Notes: generated by a model from the sequence alone, not told the origin. A DNA stretch of 64,000 nucleotides from Lepidurus packardi (GCA_023053545.1 JAKZAN010000006.1:11539412-11603411), one strand, 5' to 3'; shown: positions 37,555-51,670, counted from the first letter of the stretch. Program-made: numbers and translations.

Positions 37555-40086
37555 TGTGTTGGACATAAACGAAGGAATTTTTGTGGGAAGCAAAGTCCGT
37601 AAAAAGTGGCGTGACACTTAAATATTGTCAAAGATTGGTGTCCCCTGTAACAGACCACGCAAAAAAGCTAGCTTTATTGATTATTTACTCGCGAGATATA
37701 TTTTCCTAGATCGAATGTTAATTTCCGGCCCTGGGCTTCTCGCTGTAACTCTGTACTTATCCTTTCCCGGGTGAGAATTTGGCATTTTTGGTGGAATCTA
37801 AGTTAGGGATTTTTTGTGGTTTGTTATATAATCCCCCAAGTTTTTTTTTCTTCTTTTTTTCTTTTAGGAAAGTAAAACCAAAAAGGAAAGAAAGAAAACG
37901 AATTCCGCGCGCAACCAAACAAATTCCGGTGCGAGTTTGCGGGATCTTTTATTAGTATACGGCTCTATGGTTTCCAAGCCCCAAAGTTTTCCCCCGCTTT
38001 TCAGTAGTTGATCCAGCATTCATAACACGGAAGAAGCTCTCGGAGCATTATTAGATGTTGTATAAGGGGGTCAGAGAGGCCAACGAGAAGGAATGTAAAT
38101 CATAACTTTCTTCGAGCATTTTTTATTTATTAATATTGCTTTCCCTGGGGATTAAATCATTCTTTCGAACGTTTGAAGAAGGAGGAAAAAGGTCTTTGCT
38201 TCTAGTTTGTAGTGATAGAAAGGAACTGGTCCGAGTCGTACGATGTTTCCCTTGAACCCATGTTTTGACGAACTTTATGAGCCGGAAATAGATCCGAAGC
38301 TGACCCTCGGGATCCGAATTAGGCTCTTAATATCCACGACAGCTATGGTGATGGACTGGAATCTTATGTGAGGACGCAGGCATGATGTGAGTTGCGCTTT
38401 TTATGGTTCGGGGCGTATATTTAGGGTGACAAATGAGCAGTTGAAGGGGCCAGGCCGTTTTGTTTTGCGCAGTTCCTAAGTTACTTTCTTTAATTGCAAT
38501 CAAGATGGAGAGGTATTGTTATAGGAAGCAGCGCGTGTGTACATACGTAGCTATGGAGGGCAATTAATTGGTGTGTATGGGTTGCTGGGAGGGTGGAAAA
38601 ATAGGAGGTTTATTTTTATACTAAAGCAGCGGAGAAGGTTTGTGGGTGTTAGGAACTTATTACGCTGTTCGAATGTGATGGGACTACATAGTGGTAGCTC
38701 AAGCCTTTGGAGTGGCAAAAACCAAGCAAAAAGTTAGGTACTTACGTTACATCTTGCTGAGACGGTAAAAAGTAGAGGTGTTGGCAAGGAATTACTAATG
38801 GGGAAACAGAGAAGGCTGGAACTTCGGATAAGTTGTTTTCTTGGGTGCTTAGAGAGAGAAGAAAAAATAGGCGAGTGTACAGGTTAAGCCTCTTAAGGGT
38901 GATTAACACGATAGAAAGGCGGTGGCAACGGTAGTAGAGTCTCGGGGCTTTACTTCCAGGTACCCAGTAATGAAGGAATTCCTATCCCTGACCATAGTAC
39001 GATCTTGGATTCCTGTACCGTAGCTTTGTTTCGCCGTACACAATACAAAGTCTTTTAATTTTTGACAAAAAATGTGTGACTTTGATTTCCTAACTGTACC
39101 TTTTATTTTCCTATTGCAACGCCACTTACTTGTTATTTAATTTGTAAGTTTCAAAAATTGCAATAATAAGTTACCCCCAAATTATGCATGTGTATTGTAC
39201 TGTACTGTCACTCGCAGTTCATGCAGGGCATCAAGTCTGGCAAGGAATTAGGAGTAATGTTCGACGAAAGGTGAGTTTAAAGAACTGTATTTGTGTAGAA
39301 ACAGGGGTAAAGTTAAGGGGACTAACGATACATTAAAGAGAGGACTAGAAATCAGAAGGGACAAATACACAACTCGACGATCACCCTCGACTCCTATCTT
39401 TGCATGCAACAAACCAAGTACCAGCGATCCATTCTGCCTCATGTACGCTTACAGGACGCATAATCCGGTACACAGGCTGGGGGATCCTCTGGCATTACAT
39501 TTCGTAGGCTAAAAAGCAAACAATTCGAAATATGGCCGTGACAGTATATCACATTTTCGTTGTAACTTTATACAAGTATTTATTGCCTTAAAGGGTACCA
39601 GCGGCCCAGGTGTCATACATTGTTGGCAAATGTTTACCGGTATAGTTCCCGCAGTAAAATTATATTGCTTCTTGTTTGTAAATAAAGGTTGTAGTAGATC
39701 GTAAAATATTTTCAAGATTGAATAATTTAGACGTAAGCAATTTTTACGGTTCGGCTTTTGCCTATGCAGTCTGGTCAATTTGTGTTCAATGAAGAATGTT
39801 TACATAACCTCGTGAGATTGTGGGTAATTTCGGCAGCAATATCCAGGAGTAAATCGCTCGAAAAATTGGGTTAGCTGTTCTGAAGTGGATGGCCCTATAC
39901 CAGACTAGCTAAATTTACAACAACGATCCTGTTCATTCATTCAAGTATGTTACATATTAGTTGCGCGGAAATATACACGGGCAATTAAAGCTGTATGCTG
40001 ATTCCTAGTCATTGTATAACTTGCATTTTGTATATCAGTTATTTAATTGGGTATCAAATACCTTATTTTAAAATTTTGAAGCAATA
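37555..40086. other. Gene-poor stretch
   Basis: Only short frames (under 90 codons) on both strands, none with recognised domains. Pyrimidine run around 37843-37865. Nothing else seen. Confidence 0.45.
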
Positions 40087-40094
40087 GGATAACA

Positions 40095-40309
40095 CAGCAG
40101 TTCTCAAACTATGCATCACGGCGCCCTGGTGCGCCTCGGTAGGCTTGTAGGGGCGTCACGAAAATCCCTATAATTGCATAGATGCAGTAATTATATAGGC
40201 TTATGTTCTAAGGAGCGCCGCGCGAGCTGGGGATATGTTCCGAGGGGCGCCACGGCGAATTGGGGTATACTGTTAGTGCGCCGCGAACGGAAAAGTTTGA
40301 AAACCCCTG
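40095..40309. mobile_element. hAT MITE, 215 bp
   Basis: Ends CAGCAGTTCTCAAACT and the inverse of CAGGGGTTTTCAAACT, flanked by GGATAACA at 40087-40094 and 40310-40317. An 8-bp duplication plus CAG...TTCTCAA-type ends mark the hAT superfamily. GC-rich interior (GGCGCC, GCGCCGCG words), no coding capacity. Confidence 0.92.
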
Positions 40310-40317
40310 GGATAACA

Positions 40318-42363
40318 CAATTTAATTGCTTGAACATAATTTATAATCTTTGTATCGACTTATAGTTATAGCACGCATAACCATTCCTTTCAGTTACAAA
40401 ATACTTAATTATGAAGCGAAATCGTACCGAATTATAGGTCTGAATACACTATAAACAGATCATTTTTCAGTCCTGATAAATTTCTTACGTGCAGGTGCAA
40501 ACCTCAACTTGTGGCTGCTATTTTTTTAAAAACAAGTAATCTTGTGTATGGGTTGTATGTGTTGGTTGGGGGAAAGGGTGGTATAATGAAGTATCTTTGA
40601 GTTTTTTGATAAAAGATGAAGGTATCGGCAAGTTTTCTTGCAGAAAAGTCATTTTAGAAGGAATGACATCTTTTCGCCGTGACACGTCTGCAATTGGAGA
40701 ACGGTACACGTGTATTCGCATTGCACATAAACTCACGTTAAAGCGCTACGGAATGTATGGGACTGACGCATAAGAGGCCCCTAATAGGCTCTCATTACAT
40801 TAGACTATCTTGTCGTACAAGGATGAGGCCTTTGATTGAAGGGGACCCTAGTTTCCCCTTGCATTACTCGTGCGCCTTGGGTTCGTAAATCGATGAAAAA
40901 CCCTTTCCGCGTCTGCTCGCTTCACCGGCCCTTTCCCCCGTTTCTGCTGTCCTGTAACCCGGGTCGCTCTGTCCCTCAACGAAAGTCGGCCAGTGCAGAC
41001 GTGTAATGCTATTCAATACATTCAGTACGCTACGATTTCTCCCGTGATCGCCTAACGGTGCCCTACCAGTGTTTAATAGCTTTTTGTTGGACCGTTCGCG
41101 TTTAAGATATTCGAGACGCTATAGCGATTCGTGTTTTTGTTTTTTAAAAAGTGAACTTAAAAGCCGTTGCAGTTCAGTTTGTTAGTTCCAGTCATAATTG
41201 GCCTAAATTAAATGTGTGGAAAGGAACGTTTTTAATTTTAATCTAGCCACTCAAAATGTAAGTAGCTAAATCTACCTATTTCGACAATATTCCGAAAATT
41301 TACCGGCTCCTTTACCAGTTTGATGTCTATAGTAAGTAGAGGAGCAAACAGATTGTTAGCTTCTAATTAAGGAACAAAAGCCTCACAGACGTCGACGTCT
41401 GGGTTTACGTCGATGCCACTTCCTTTTATAATGCAATCGCTAAATTTATAGTAGAAACATTGTCTTACAGTGTTTAAAGAGCGCCGGTTTAAAATGAAAA
41501 ACTCAAACAAAAGTAGCGGAGATACTTTCGTTTCATGTAGCTTTTTTCCCAGCTGGAATCCAGCTCTATTGGCTAAGATTAAGGAATCGTCTAATTGTTA
41601 ATCTGTTAAGGAAAAAAGTTCAGAGAAACTTGGCGCAAATTAGCAGAGCCTGGGTATAACAAGTGTTACAGGAAAATAACAGGGGAAGAGGATGGGTAGA
41701 ACAGGGGCGCTTGAACTTACGTTCTGCTTTTTTCGGTCATTATTTTTTTTAATATGCGCTATGCATTCTAACACCGTAGTAGCCGAAGGGTTGTGATACG
41801 TTACCCAATTGTACTACGCTGGGGATAAAATCCAGAGGGTTCGTGAAGAACAACGCAATATTTGATTAATATTTCTTTTCCTCTCTCTCTCCCAACCGGC
41901 AAACTTAAAAAGCCATGTGGTGAGATATTTCTCAATCTTTCTTTTCGTATTTTTTTTCATCCGAGAACGGGAAATATACATTTTTTCCCCTCGTTGCCTA
42001 TGAAAGAAATGTAATTTGCCATGGAAATGAAGATAGGAGTCTTCCAAGCCGTCTTATCTCGAGAGGGGAATAAGTTCTGTTTTATATTACCCAGTTCCTT
42101 GACGTTCCAGACGAATAAAAGAGAATACAGAAATTTACCTGCGAATCGTTGAGTGGGTGAGGGCAGATGACAAGACACTTTGGGCCTGTTGATAGTCTCT
42201 TGATTCCTCATTCTTACGCTTATTTTAGCGAGTTATTTGCAAAGCGTGTTAGGACAGCAAGAGTGACAGGATAAGCGAAGGTATAGGATTAAAAAGCCTC
42301 CAGCTTTTCTATCTGTTCATTTTGTGGGACTCTGCAATTTGCGAGCTCAGTGTCTGGCAATGC
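40318..42363. other. Gene-poor stretch
   Basis: No recognised gene. Frames at 41814-42211 on the minus strand are overlapping and unsupported. Nothing else assigned. Confidence 0.45.
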
Positions 42364-42662
42364 GACACAAGGACGTGTAACCGACACAAGGACGCAGGGC
42401 AACGACGCAAGGACGCAAGGACGCTGGGCCCCGATAGAAGGAAAAAGCCAGATCTATAGTCTTTTAAGGGACTAATAGAATTTCGAGTTTAAAAAGTCTC
42501 TGCTCATTGCTTAAGCACCAATAAGATTAGAAAGTGCTTAAGCTGTTTAAAAAAAATACGTCGCATGGTTAGGTTAGGTTTGGTTAGGTTAGGCTAAGTT
42601 AGGTTGGGGTAGGCTAAGCTAGGTTAGCCGTCCTGCTGTCGGGGTCCGAAGTCCTTGTGACG
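42364..42662. repeat. Foldback element with TTAGG-like core, copy 1
   Basis: Left end GACACAAGGACG repeated several times, right end with inverse words (GTCCTTGTGACG). The centre, 42567-42627, is a degenerate run of GGTTA/TTAGG words. Member of a family with copies near 48060, 54180 and 57027. The right arm is shortened compared with the 57-kb copy. Confidence 0.75.
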
Positions 42663-44719
42663 TATTTTTTTAAAAAGCTTATTTAATCAAAAATCGTAAT
42701 TGAAGATAGTTCACTACTGAAATTTGCAAAGTTAAAAATATAAATAAAAAAGATAATAGATACGTGTATGGGTTTCTGTCATATGACATCAGAAAATTGT
42801 CGTTTCCAGTTCTAGAAATTTTTGCTGGATTTAATGCAAGTAGATGGAACTATAGATTCCCCTGAAATTCTGAAATTTCTGACTTCCGAAGTATGAAAAT
42901 CCTCCCAGACAGTGTCGCAGCAGAGCAGCCTTTTCGTTGACAGTAATGAAATAGGAGAAGGGGGGGGGGGGGGGGTTGAAGCTGCAACGTTGAAATGCAG
43001 TAAACGAAATTTAATTGTCATGGAATTGAACCTTCCCCCACGCCAGGCAATGGATACTGAAGCGAAATATAACTCCTGTTTAATATTGGCCGGGTTGGAG
43101 ACATAAAAGACGAATGAGGTTTTGAGAACTTTGAGAGAGAGTTCTTTTCTTTTTTTTTCATTAAATGGACGTATATATTACAAACCCAAGAAAATAGCCA
43201 GTGACAAGTTCGATGAAAAATTACTTATGATGTGAATTGAAATACAGTTTGTCATGGGAAAACGCGAACGGCAAAAATGTTTGTTTTAGAGTAGGCCATA
43301 GCGTCAATATAACTCCAATTTTGACTCAGCACAGCTGTGGGATCATAAGCCCCCTCCATCTCTTTCGTCAGCTTTTGCGTTTAGAAAACCATCAAGCATA
43401 TGCTACAGGGAAGATTTTCAAGAGGGTGGAAAAAACTAAAGAAAATAAATGTCTTGCTTCGTGTGTTTTGTGTGTCTAACGGAAGCTTGAGAGCTCAAAG
43501 AGCCGAACGCAAGCAGCAAAAGGCACCTGCGGCGTGATGTATAGCCGGCCTTGCGGAAGATGGTTTTGGTTCAGGCTCTCTAAGCCGTCTCCAAGACGGG
43601 CTGTAACCCCTGCCTTTTCCGCCCTGGAGCGACTAACGACTTGGGCCTAGCCAAAAACACGAACACCCTAACTAAAATGCCCATGTTGTATGGTAGAAAG
43701 AGAGATGGAGGGGGAGATATTTGCCTTGTATTGCTTTAGCTTGTGTTTTATTTGTCCAGTTTAATTGAGTCGATTTATTATCTTTTTTTCGTTTATAATG
43801 CAGAGCAAAAAAGAGACAGTATCCTAGAAAAATTCTGTAAGAAATTTCAAATTGCGTAATGATAAGAGAAAAACTGAGAAAAGTGCTTCAACTGCTCAAA
43901 AAATTAAGAGAGAAAGAATTTCCTGGGAAGATTTCCAGGCTTTAAATTTAATAAATCTACACTTAATGTAACAAATAGGACGGGTTTGGAATTGCGATGA
44001 GATGTTAAACTTCAAGAAATTTGCACAAATATAAAATGCTTATTTTCCAATATTTTTGCAATATACAGCAGGCGCCATTTATTATGATTATTTAGATTCA
44101 GCCGCATTATAAAATTAAATTTCAAAAGACAGATTCAAAATGATAGAATTCGCATTTTAGTCGGTTATTAAAATCACACGGGTAAATCAGTCGGGTATTA
44201 TAAAATAAATTTATTATATTTACTATCCTATAAAAGATGGCCTCAAGAAGAAATGTGTAGGAGATTCAATATAAGATTTTTAAGGTGAACATAATTCAAT
44301 GGGATTGGAAAGCGCTCCAACAATATTTAATAAGGGGCAGAAAGCAGTAATAAGTTTATCGTACTTTACCTTGAAGGAAGTGTGCGAATGAGGAACCGTG
44401 TGAGAACTTTTGAGGTCGTTTACAGCTTAGAACTTAGGCATTCGACTTTGTTGAAAATAAAAATCGTAGGACTTTTTAAATTACTTTTACAGCAGTATTT
44501 TCAGTAAACATCGCTCCTGTATTGGTGTTTTTCGTGGAAGGAGGGGTTTATTACAGAATGCACTGTACAAATTGTGGTAACAAAGCTCGTATACATAGCA
44601 ACGGTAACTTCAAGCGACTTGGTTTCGAAGAGGTTTTGCATAGTTAATTTTGGGCGTGAGAGCCGTTCGAGGAAATCCCATATTGCATTGACAGCTTAGA
44701 AGTTGGCGAGAGCTTAAGA
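42663..44719. other. Gene-poor stretch
   Basis: A run of 15 or more G at 42961-42975. A GC-rich island around 43500-43640 stands out from AT-rich flanks but has no convincing frame. No gene recognised. Confidence 0.4.
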
Positions 44720-44757
44720 GCGGGAGATTCGCTGTTGCTTATTTTCGCATCTCCCGC
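44720..44757. repeat. Hairpin with 12-bp stem
   Basis: GCGGGAGATTCG pairs with CGCATCTCCCGC (one mismatch) around a 14-nt loop. Simple inverted repeat of unknown role. Confidence 0.7.
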
Positions 44758-47640
44758 TTCCGCGAATTTGCAGGTTTTAATCCTCCAACAGCGTACCTTG
44801 GCAACACTGAAGAAGCAAAGCACTGAGAGAGGATTGTACCCGTTATAAAGCTTTTAAACGAAATCTTATTCCCTATTGCCTTGGCAAACGTAATTTGGGC
44901 ACCAAGAGGACAGTAAGGGCTATCTAATTGGATCAATGCTATCTGACGTGAAAATTATTTAGAATGTTCCTAAACGCTTTTGACAGTAATATGGGCGCTC
45001 GAGCCTACTACAAAAGGGGCATTCCATTTATGCTATTTCTCTGTTTAAAAATTTTCAAAACGGTTTATTTAAGTTTACTGAGCCGGTAATGCGAGTGTAT
45101 GGATCCTCGGGTCGTTAATCTTGCTGGAGTAAAGACTTCCTGTTAATATTTCTTGATAAGGAATGGTATAGTTCTACCACTACTACTCTATCTGTAGGCC
45201 TTGGTGGTATAGAACATTAATTGATGTGCTCATTTATCATACCGATTGCACTCCCGACCTCCTGAGCCACAAAGACCCAAGTCCTGCCTCAGCCTTTTCC
45301 CGGATTCTTTTTTATTATTACTATTCGTGTTTGTTGTGTTGCTTTTTTTGAAGAAGATGAAGAGCAAATTCGGGGACTTGTTCCACGCACTGTTTTCAGC
45401 ATCAGCTATCCATGTAGAGCGTGATGGATTCCCCCCTATAGGTCTTCTATATGTTTATGGATGATGCACTCTCTGCTCCACATCGTTTTTTGTCTTCTCC
45501 TTGAGAAAATCTTCCAGAGAGTATTCCTACAACGTTTCCCATGACACATTCTTGTGGGTTTCGGTTTCCCTTACTTTGCTGCATCATGAAATTCCTCATT
45601 AATCCATGTCATCAACTTCTTTTTCCTTGTTAAATTCTTTTTTTCTTTTTTTTTTTAAGAGGAAGAAAGTTAAGAAAGTTTTACGATTTTGGAAGGGAAC
45701 TTGCTCGTTTATCATGGTTTGCTCTAGCTATTAGAGTTAGATCGATCCGGTATAGAACACACACAAAAAAGAAAAAATACAAGAAAGGGAAAAAATAGGG
45801 TAAAGGAAAAGAACCTAATTTGCCTAAGCTAGGAAACAAGCTAGCGATCCAATTTATTTTCCTGAAATAGAGAGGCTTATATTCGTGCGGCTTTTGGCCC
45901 CCGTTTTTGTTTAACTTTGTATAGATTGCCTCATCAGTCTTGATTCTTTTCTCCGGTGAGTCTTGCTCCCATTATACCTTAGGCCCAGATTGCATTCTTG
46001 GAGAGGGCAAGCCACTAGCGCATAACATTCCATATGTTATGGAATGTCATTCCAACTTGGAAGGACTTTCCAGGTTCATTTTTTTTGTTTACTTTACTGT
46101 GAATTTGTTTGCATTTTTTTTACTGGAGTTAATCAGCACACAAAGTAGAAAGTTAGGAAGAACGAAGTTAACGCGAAACTTTTGACTAATTGATATGCAA
46201 TAATGAAAAGGGCATTGTGGAATGGATCGCAGCTTAGACACCAAATACATCCAAATGGCACATCTCGTAGTCTAATCGGATAAATTACCCATCCTTTCCC
46301 CGTAAAATCGATTATTAGACGATGTGAGATGCACCGGCACCAGCACCTGCTCTTCCCTTTCTGAACTCGTTAACTCTAGGCCTTTTCCGCTGCGAGGTCA
46401 ACGTGCCAAAAAAAAAATGTGGCACACCAACTGGTTGGTCCAAAGGGATACAAGTAGGTGCGAGATTGAGTTTGGATGTTACAGATGCTTTTAAGGTCAG
46501 GCCCCAATTAGGATTCTTTCAATTAAGACCCCCTTTAGCTTTGATTGGATTTCATGGCGGGGCTTTTTCGAACATCAGATGCTGCTCTACAGTTCTCAAT
46601 CTATTCCCGGGGGAGCCGTTATTGTAGCTTGCATAGATTAAGACGAGGGGCTGTGCAGCGTCCCCTATATACAGACAAAGAGCTCCATGGTCCGCGCCAT
46701 TGAGGCAATTAGGTCTCGTGTCCCATTCATCAAGGGGTTCCGAAGAAGATTTTCACGCTGGAACCATCGCTAAAGCTTACTTTGTTCACCTAAAAGAGCT
46801 TAAAGGCTCGGAATGATTAAGGAGACTTGAAGCCAATCACGGTACGTTTCGTGCCCTTAGAAATGTGTCCGTTGCCGTGTGCTGTAAAAAAAAGAAAAAA
46901 ATTGTTCTAGTGTCTTCCCCGTTATTAACTGCTACTTGAAATACGGATTCCAACGACTTATCTCGCGTTTATTTCTGACAAGATCAACTAACGGAAGATT
47001 ATAATTCTACGGCGTCATTGCCCCGCCTTTAAGCCTTTCTTAGTGGGAAAGGCGGGATGTGAGGTTCTGTGTGTTATTTGAATTTGGTTATCTCTTGAAC
47101 CATTTGTCGTGCAGAAAAATGAGAAACCTCATTTAACAAAGGATTTTCGGTGATTTTGTAACGTTGGAATAACTCGTTCGTGTCAGCTAGAAAGTAACTC
47201 GAGATACTTTAGGACCATTAAACACCCGAAAAGAAAGAAATTGGGCTGAAATTGGACGGAAAGGACGAGGTATTAGGAAAGAAAAATGGTGACGCCTTTT
47301 GCCGTGCGTTTTGTTATTGATCCTTGATTTGACCTGTGAGGTGATGGTCAACATATATCGCAGAGAACAAAAGCTGACACCGAAAGGCACCATGTCATAG
47401 CCATTATATTAACCTGCAGGGTAAAGGAACAATAGAGAACTCCTCCCCTGCCCGCTAAGCAAAGGGAGCAAAAAAATGTCTGCCGACAAATTGGTTTTGT
47501 CTAGCACCTTAACGAGTATAGCATTTAAGAAAACAGCTGTGGGCTGGCTACCGTAAGCGTTTTTCTTTGTATTGTTATTCAATCTTGTAGAACCGCCTCT
47601 TCTAATCAAAATGTGTTTATTTTGTTTTAAGGTTCCAGTC
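44758..47640. other. Gene-poor stretch
   Basis: Short unsupported frames only. A small palindrome around ACATTCCATATG-TTATGGAATGT near 46025-46049. No gene, tRNA or complete mobile element recognised. Confidence 0.45.
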
Positions 47641-47644
47641 ACAG

Positions 47645-47985
47645 TATATACAATAGATACAGCTTATTGTGATCATGTTTGTCAAGTGAATATTCATTCT
47701 ATTAAACGGAGATTCTGTTAATCGAAAATCGGTTACTGGCTTGTTTAAACCAGAGTAACAAAGCATCGTCTACTTTTTGAGACTTAACCACACGCTTCCT
47801 TTTCCTAGATTCACTACAGACCCACTATTGTTTATTTTGAAACAATTTTTCAACAATTTTAATGAAGATGATTTAGGAATTCCTAACTTAACGGCCGCTT
47901 TCCATCGTGGCAAACCTTTTAAATGTAACTTCTCCAAAGTTTCCATAAGCTCCAAATTCTCTTTTCCTATGCTTAAGTAGGGTTC
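47645..47985 (-). mobile_element. pogo/Tigger fragment, copy 1
   Basis: Minus-strand frames (47955-47770) give ELMETLEKLHLKG and KLGIPKSSSLKLLKN, the CENP-B/pogo-type N-terminal helix-turn-helix. On the plus strand the left end (CAGTATATACAATAGATAC ... TGATCATGTTTGTCAAGTG) matches, in inverse, the right end of the fragment at 59580-59945. Frameshifted; no catalytic DDE part. Confidence 0.6.
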
Positions 47986-48500
47986 TCAACACGATATCCC
48001 TTCTAATTTTCCCAGTCAGTTGAAGGAACTGATCACTCATTTGGGGCGTAAACACCAGGACTACTCTACACAAGGACTACGGCGTACCCGAGACAAGGAC
48101 TACGGTTCTTAATCCTCCATTAATCCTTACGATAGCATTTTGAGTTTAAAAAGTCCCTGCTCATTGGTTAAGCGCCAACGAGGTTAAAAGGTGCCTCAGC
48201 CGTATTAAAAATTACTTCACAAAGACTACGAACCCAGACTTAAGGACTACGAGCCCCGACTAAACGACTAAAAGCCCCGACTTAAGGAATACAAACCCCA
48301 AACCTAACCTAATCCTAGTCTATCCTAGTCCTAACCTTAGCTAGTCCTTAAGTCGGTGTTTGTGGTCCTAAAGTTGGGGTTCGTAGTCCTTGTGTCGGGT
48401 ATACCGTAGTCCTTCTGTCGAGTAGTCCTTGCGTCGCGTTGCCGTTCAATTGAATAACTTGCTCATGTAATTGACTGAGGAATTTAGAAGAGATTTACCC
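47986..48500. repeat. Palindromic repeat interrupted by a foldback element
   Basis: GTTCTCAACACGATATCCCTTCT at 47984-48006 and the GTTCAATTGAATAACTTGCTC...GACTGAGG part at 48444-48480 match, in order, the single repeat around 58880-59518 (inverted there). Between them lies the GACACAAGGAC foldback element, so it inserted into this repeat. Confidence 0.55.
48066..48436. repeat. Foldback element with CCTAA-like core, copy 2
   Basis: Arms built from ACAAGGACTACG and its inverse CGTAGTCCTTGTGTC. The core at 48298-48347 is a degenerate CCTAA run (the complement of TTAGG). Same family as 42364, 54180 and 57027. Confidence 0.75.
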
Positions 48501-51439
48501 CTATGCGTAGTAGTAGGCTGGAAATGACAGGATTGGTCAGAACGACATAAAAGCTATGTCATTGGTCAATATGCAAAGTACATGTAGCCGTCACTACTGC
48601 AGTTTCGTTACTATACATGTAAAGATTCTTTTGAAATTGATTATAATATCCGAAAGTGTCATTCTATGACTGATTGCTATAACAAATTGAAATACAAAGG
48701 CGGCAATGAGCAAAGCTCACGCCGAGATATAATTTTTAAAAAAGTGTCATTCTAACAACCGATAAAATGCTATGAATTTGATCATTTTCAATCGGTCCTT
48801 TGAAAATTTGATTCCACAAAGCGGCTGATTCTCATAGCTAGTTATCAGAATAAGCGGCATCCACTGTAGGTGAAACGTATGTAGTGTCGTTCCAATAAAC
48901 GTATAACTAAGACGGGAAGCTTTTCGGTTGGACTTGCAAAATACGGTCGAACGTTTAATTGTATTATTAATTCGAGCAAGGAGTGCCACATGGCAGACGG
49001 AGGGAGTTTGAGATTTATGTTACGTTTAAATGTCTCATACAGTATACAATCGCTAATCGGGCGAGAAAGTAAAAACGGATTTTTTGAGTTCCAGTGTTGC
49101 TGTATCAAACTGTCCTTTTCTCCTCTAAATTTGGATAGGCGACGAGGATATCCTCTCGTTTGAATAAGCTTGTTGCTAGCTATGTATAAAGAATTTCTGC
49201 TTTCGCCAGGTACCGAGATATGATTAAACATGAAAGTAATTATCATTTTCTTGTTTGTGCTGAGCATAAAGCCTGCTTGCATCTTTTGGACGCTTTAAAT
49301 TTGTACTGTGTATATCGTTAGAACTTTTTGGGGCTACACTTTGGTATGTTCTTATTTTCTTGAGATTATTTAGATTCATTTTTCTTTTTACGTTTTTGTG
49401 TAGATATTTTTTATGACCTACATAATGCTGGGTCGCCTAGAATTTCTGCAGATGCTACGTACTTTGCTTCTCTAATTTACATTCCCGCTACTTTTTATTT
49501 AGCTATAAGCTTTTCTACTTTATACATCATACACACATCACATTTGCTACATATACATTGCGGAAGGAATGTTGCATTTTTTGTTACTTCTGCATAAGTT
49601 AGAATAATCTTTACATGTTGTTATTTAGTTCTTCAGATAGTTTACATTTCTATATGTATGACATGAACTTTTACAGAAAGTTGGCATAAAATTTATGTGC
49701 ATTTACTTTTCTTGCAATTGGCAGTTATTTTTTGCACATATTTCTTGTGGGCGCTCCTGAAGTCTATTACTGCAACTCATTTTGCAGAAATTCTTTAATA
49801 ACTTTAGCAATTTCATAACTTGTAGAATTTTTTAAAATTTAATTTATTTCTACACATTTCTGGTACATTTTGCAAAATTTTCTTATGTGCCAGTATACAT
49901 GATTGACAGTATACATAATATACATAATTGAGATATTTCTAACCATCTTTCAGATGGACATTCCTCTAGTTTTGTCTCCTTTCTAAAAATCGATGGTTGC
50001 TGTGTAGTAGTTAATGCAATTTACCGTATTTAGGGGCGTATAAAGCTCGAGGCTCGAAGAAGAAGACGAACAGGAGAAAAAATGATTTCGACAGGCGTAC
50101 AAAATGTACCAGATACCGATTAACTTATTTATTTATGTGTATCCAGAGATGAAAGGATTTTCGCGTCTTGTTGACATAAGGCTAGTATGCTTGTCCATTC
50201 CCCAAGCTCTCAAGTTCACTGTGCTGTCTGATCAAATTAGCAGAAGCTTGAATGAATTAAGTCCGTATGTTTTCCTAGAGCTCTGCCGGTATGCCTTTCG
50301 TTCCGTAGCTTTTATACAGCGAGAGAGACAGGGATAGGATGCTCATATATTGCGTTGGATATTTTTATACCTCTTCATTAACTTCTGGTGCTAGGGAACA
50401 CAGCACAGAAGCCTTTACTTGGAATTCGAGGGCGGGAAATCCTTTGGTATCGTCTCAGGCTTTGATGTCCACTAATATAAAGTTATGTTCGATCGCTATG
50501 GCATTTGCACAAGCCCAAAGATTAACCGCTTTGACTTAGAACTCCTGAAAAAAATGGGGTTTGGGTTTGGCAGGTCCTTTTTTTCAAGACTTGACTTCTT
50601 GTTCATTCATTAACAATTCAAAATTGATTAAAACTGTAACAAAAAAGACTGAAGTCCACCAAAGTTTACTCAACTTCAAATGGCGGTAAAGGAATAAAAG
50701 AAAATTTTAAATGTTCGTTCTTAGCAGTTTAGCTACTTTCAGAATTGATTATATTTACAACGTATTAAGTTAAGCACGATTAGTTTATATAAAATCAGTT
50801 TAAAATTTCCAGTTTGCGCTCTAGTTTCCGAAAAGAGGATCCAAATTACCTGCATTTGTGACCTTCCGTTTTAGCGTCTAACATTGTATTAGACTTTTCC
50901 TGACAATGTTCAGGTAGGAAAGTTTCAAGTAAATCGAATTAAAACAATGAAATATGGAGAAAGGCATCCAAAAGAATTCGATTTAAGGCTCCCGTATACC
51001 TTAGCTCGGTATAGGCGGTTAGCATGCGGAATTTCGGAACAACATTTTGAGAAAACCAGTGCATTTAATTAAAAAATTATTGACAGTAATCTTGAGCTTA
51101 TTGCTAACAGCAAATGCACATCTTTTTTCAATAAACTAGTGATATGCAAATGAAGTTTGCCACTATGAGAAATACGTTGCCTAAAAAATCTGTCCTTTGA
51201 TTATGCACTAGCTACTAGCAAAATAAAGCTTTTGTCTAAGATTGCTTCAAATCTGGCATGACAAGCCGTTTTCGGGAATTCTGGTTCCGAAAGTTTGACG
51301 ACTTGATTTGGGACATTGTGCTGCTACAGCAAACTGGGCTGACATATTGTACTTTTGAGAAGCAAAACAAGCGTAGAAATTTTTGCCGGCAATTAGCTAT
51401 TTATTTCTTTTCTTACTTTCTTACGCAAGGTTTTCGCAA
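48501..51439. other. Gene-poor stretch
   Basis: A terminus-like ATAAGCGGCATCCACTGTA near 48851 resembles the end of the pogo fragments. Otherwise AT-rich DNA with short frames only (longest 145 codons, 49282-48845, minus strand, no recognised domain). Confidence 0.4.
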
Positions 51440-51449
51440 AACACTAACG

Positions 51450-51600
51450 AGCATCAGTGCCATTTGTAGTTGTTTCGCATCAATAAGCCAAGGTATAAGG
51501 GAGCCATAACTGATAGTTGAAATGTTCGCAGAAAAACCGTGTTCAGATATACATCGGATAATAAGTTCCCCGTAAGTGTAACGTAAACTCCTTTACCAGT
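51450..51600 (-). repeat. Dispersed repeat, inverse partner of 63562-63715
   Basis: About 150 bp matching 63562-63715 in reverse complement at roughly 80% by eye; shared words include GGGGAACTTATTATCCGATGT. A second, partial copy of the GCATCAGTGCCAT...AAGGTA part follows at about 51625-51670. Unknown element. Confidence 0.7.
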
Positions 51601-51670
51601 ACGTATTTCTAAACTTCCAAAACTAACATCAGTGCCATCGGTGACTATTTCCCATCAGTAAGCTAAGGTA

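Noticed and set aside
45940-46627. Short frames of 74-81 codons around 46 kb
   Set aside because: No domain, no splice context and no promoter signal; the palindrome in them is short and common.
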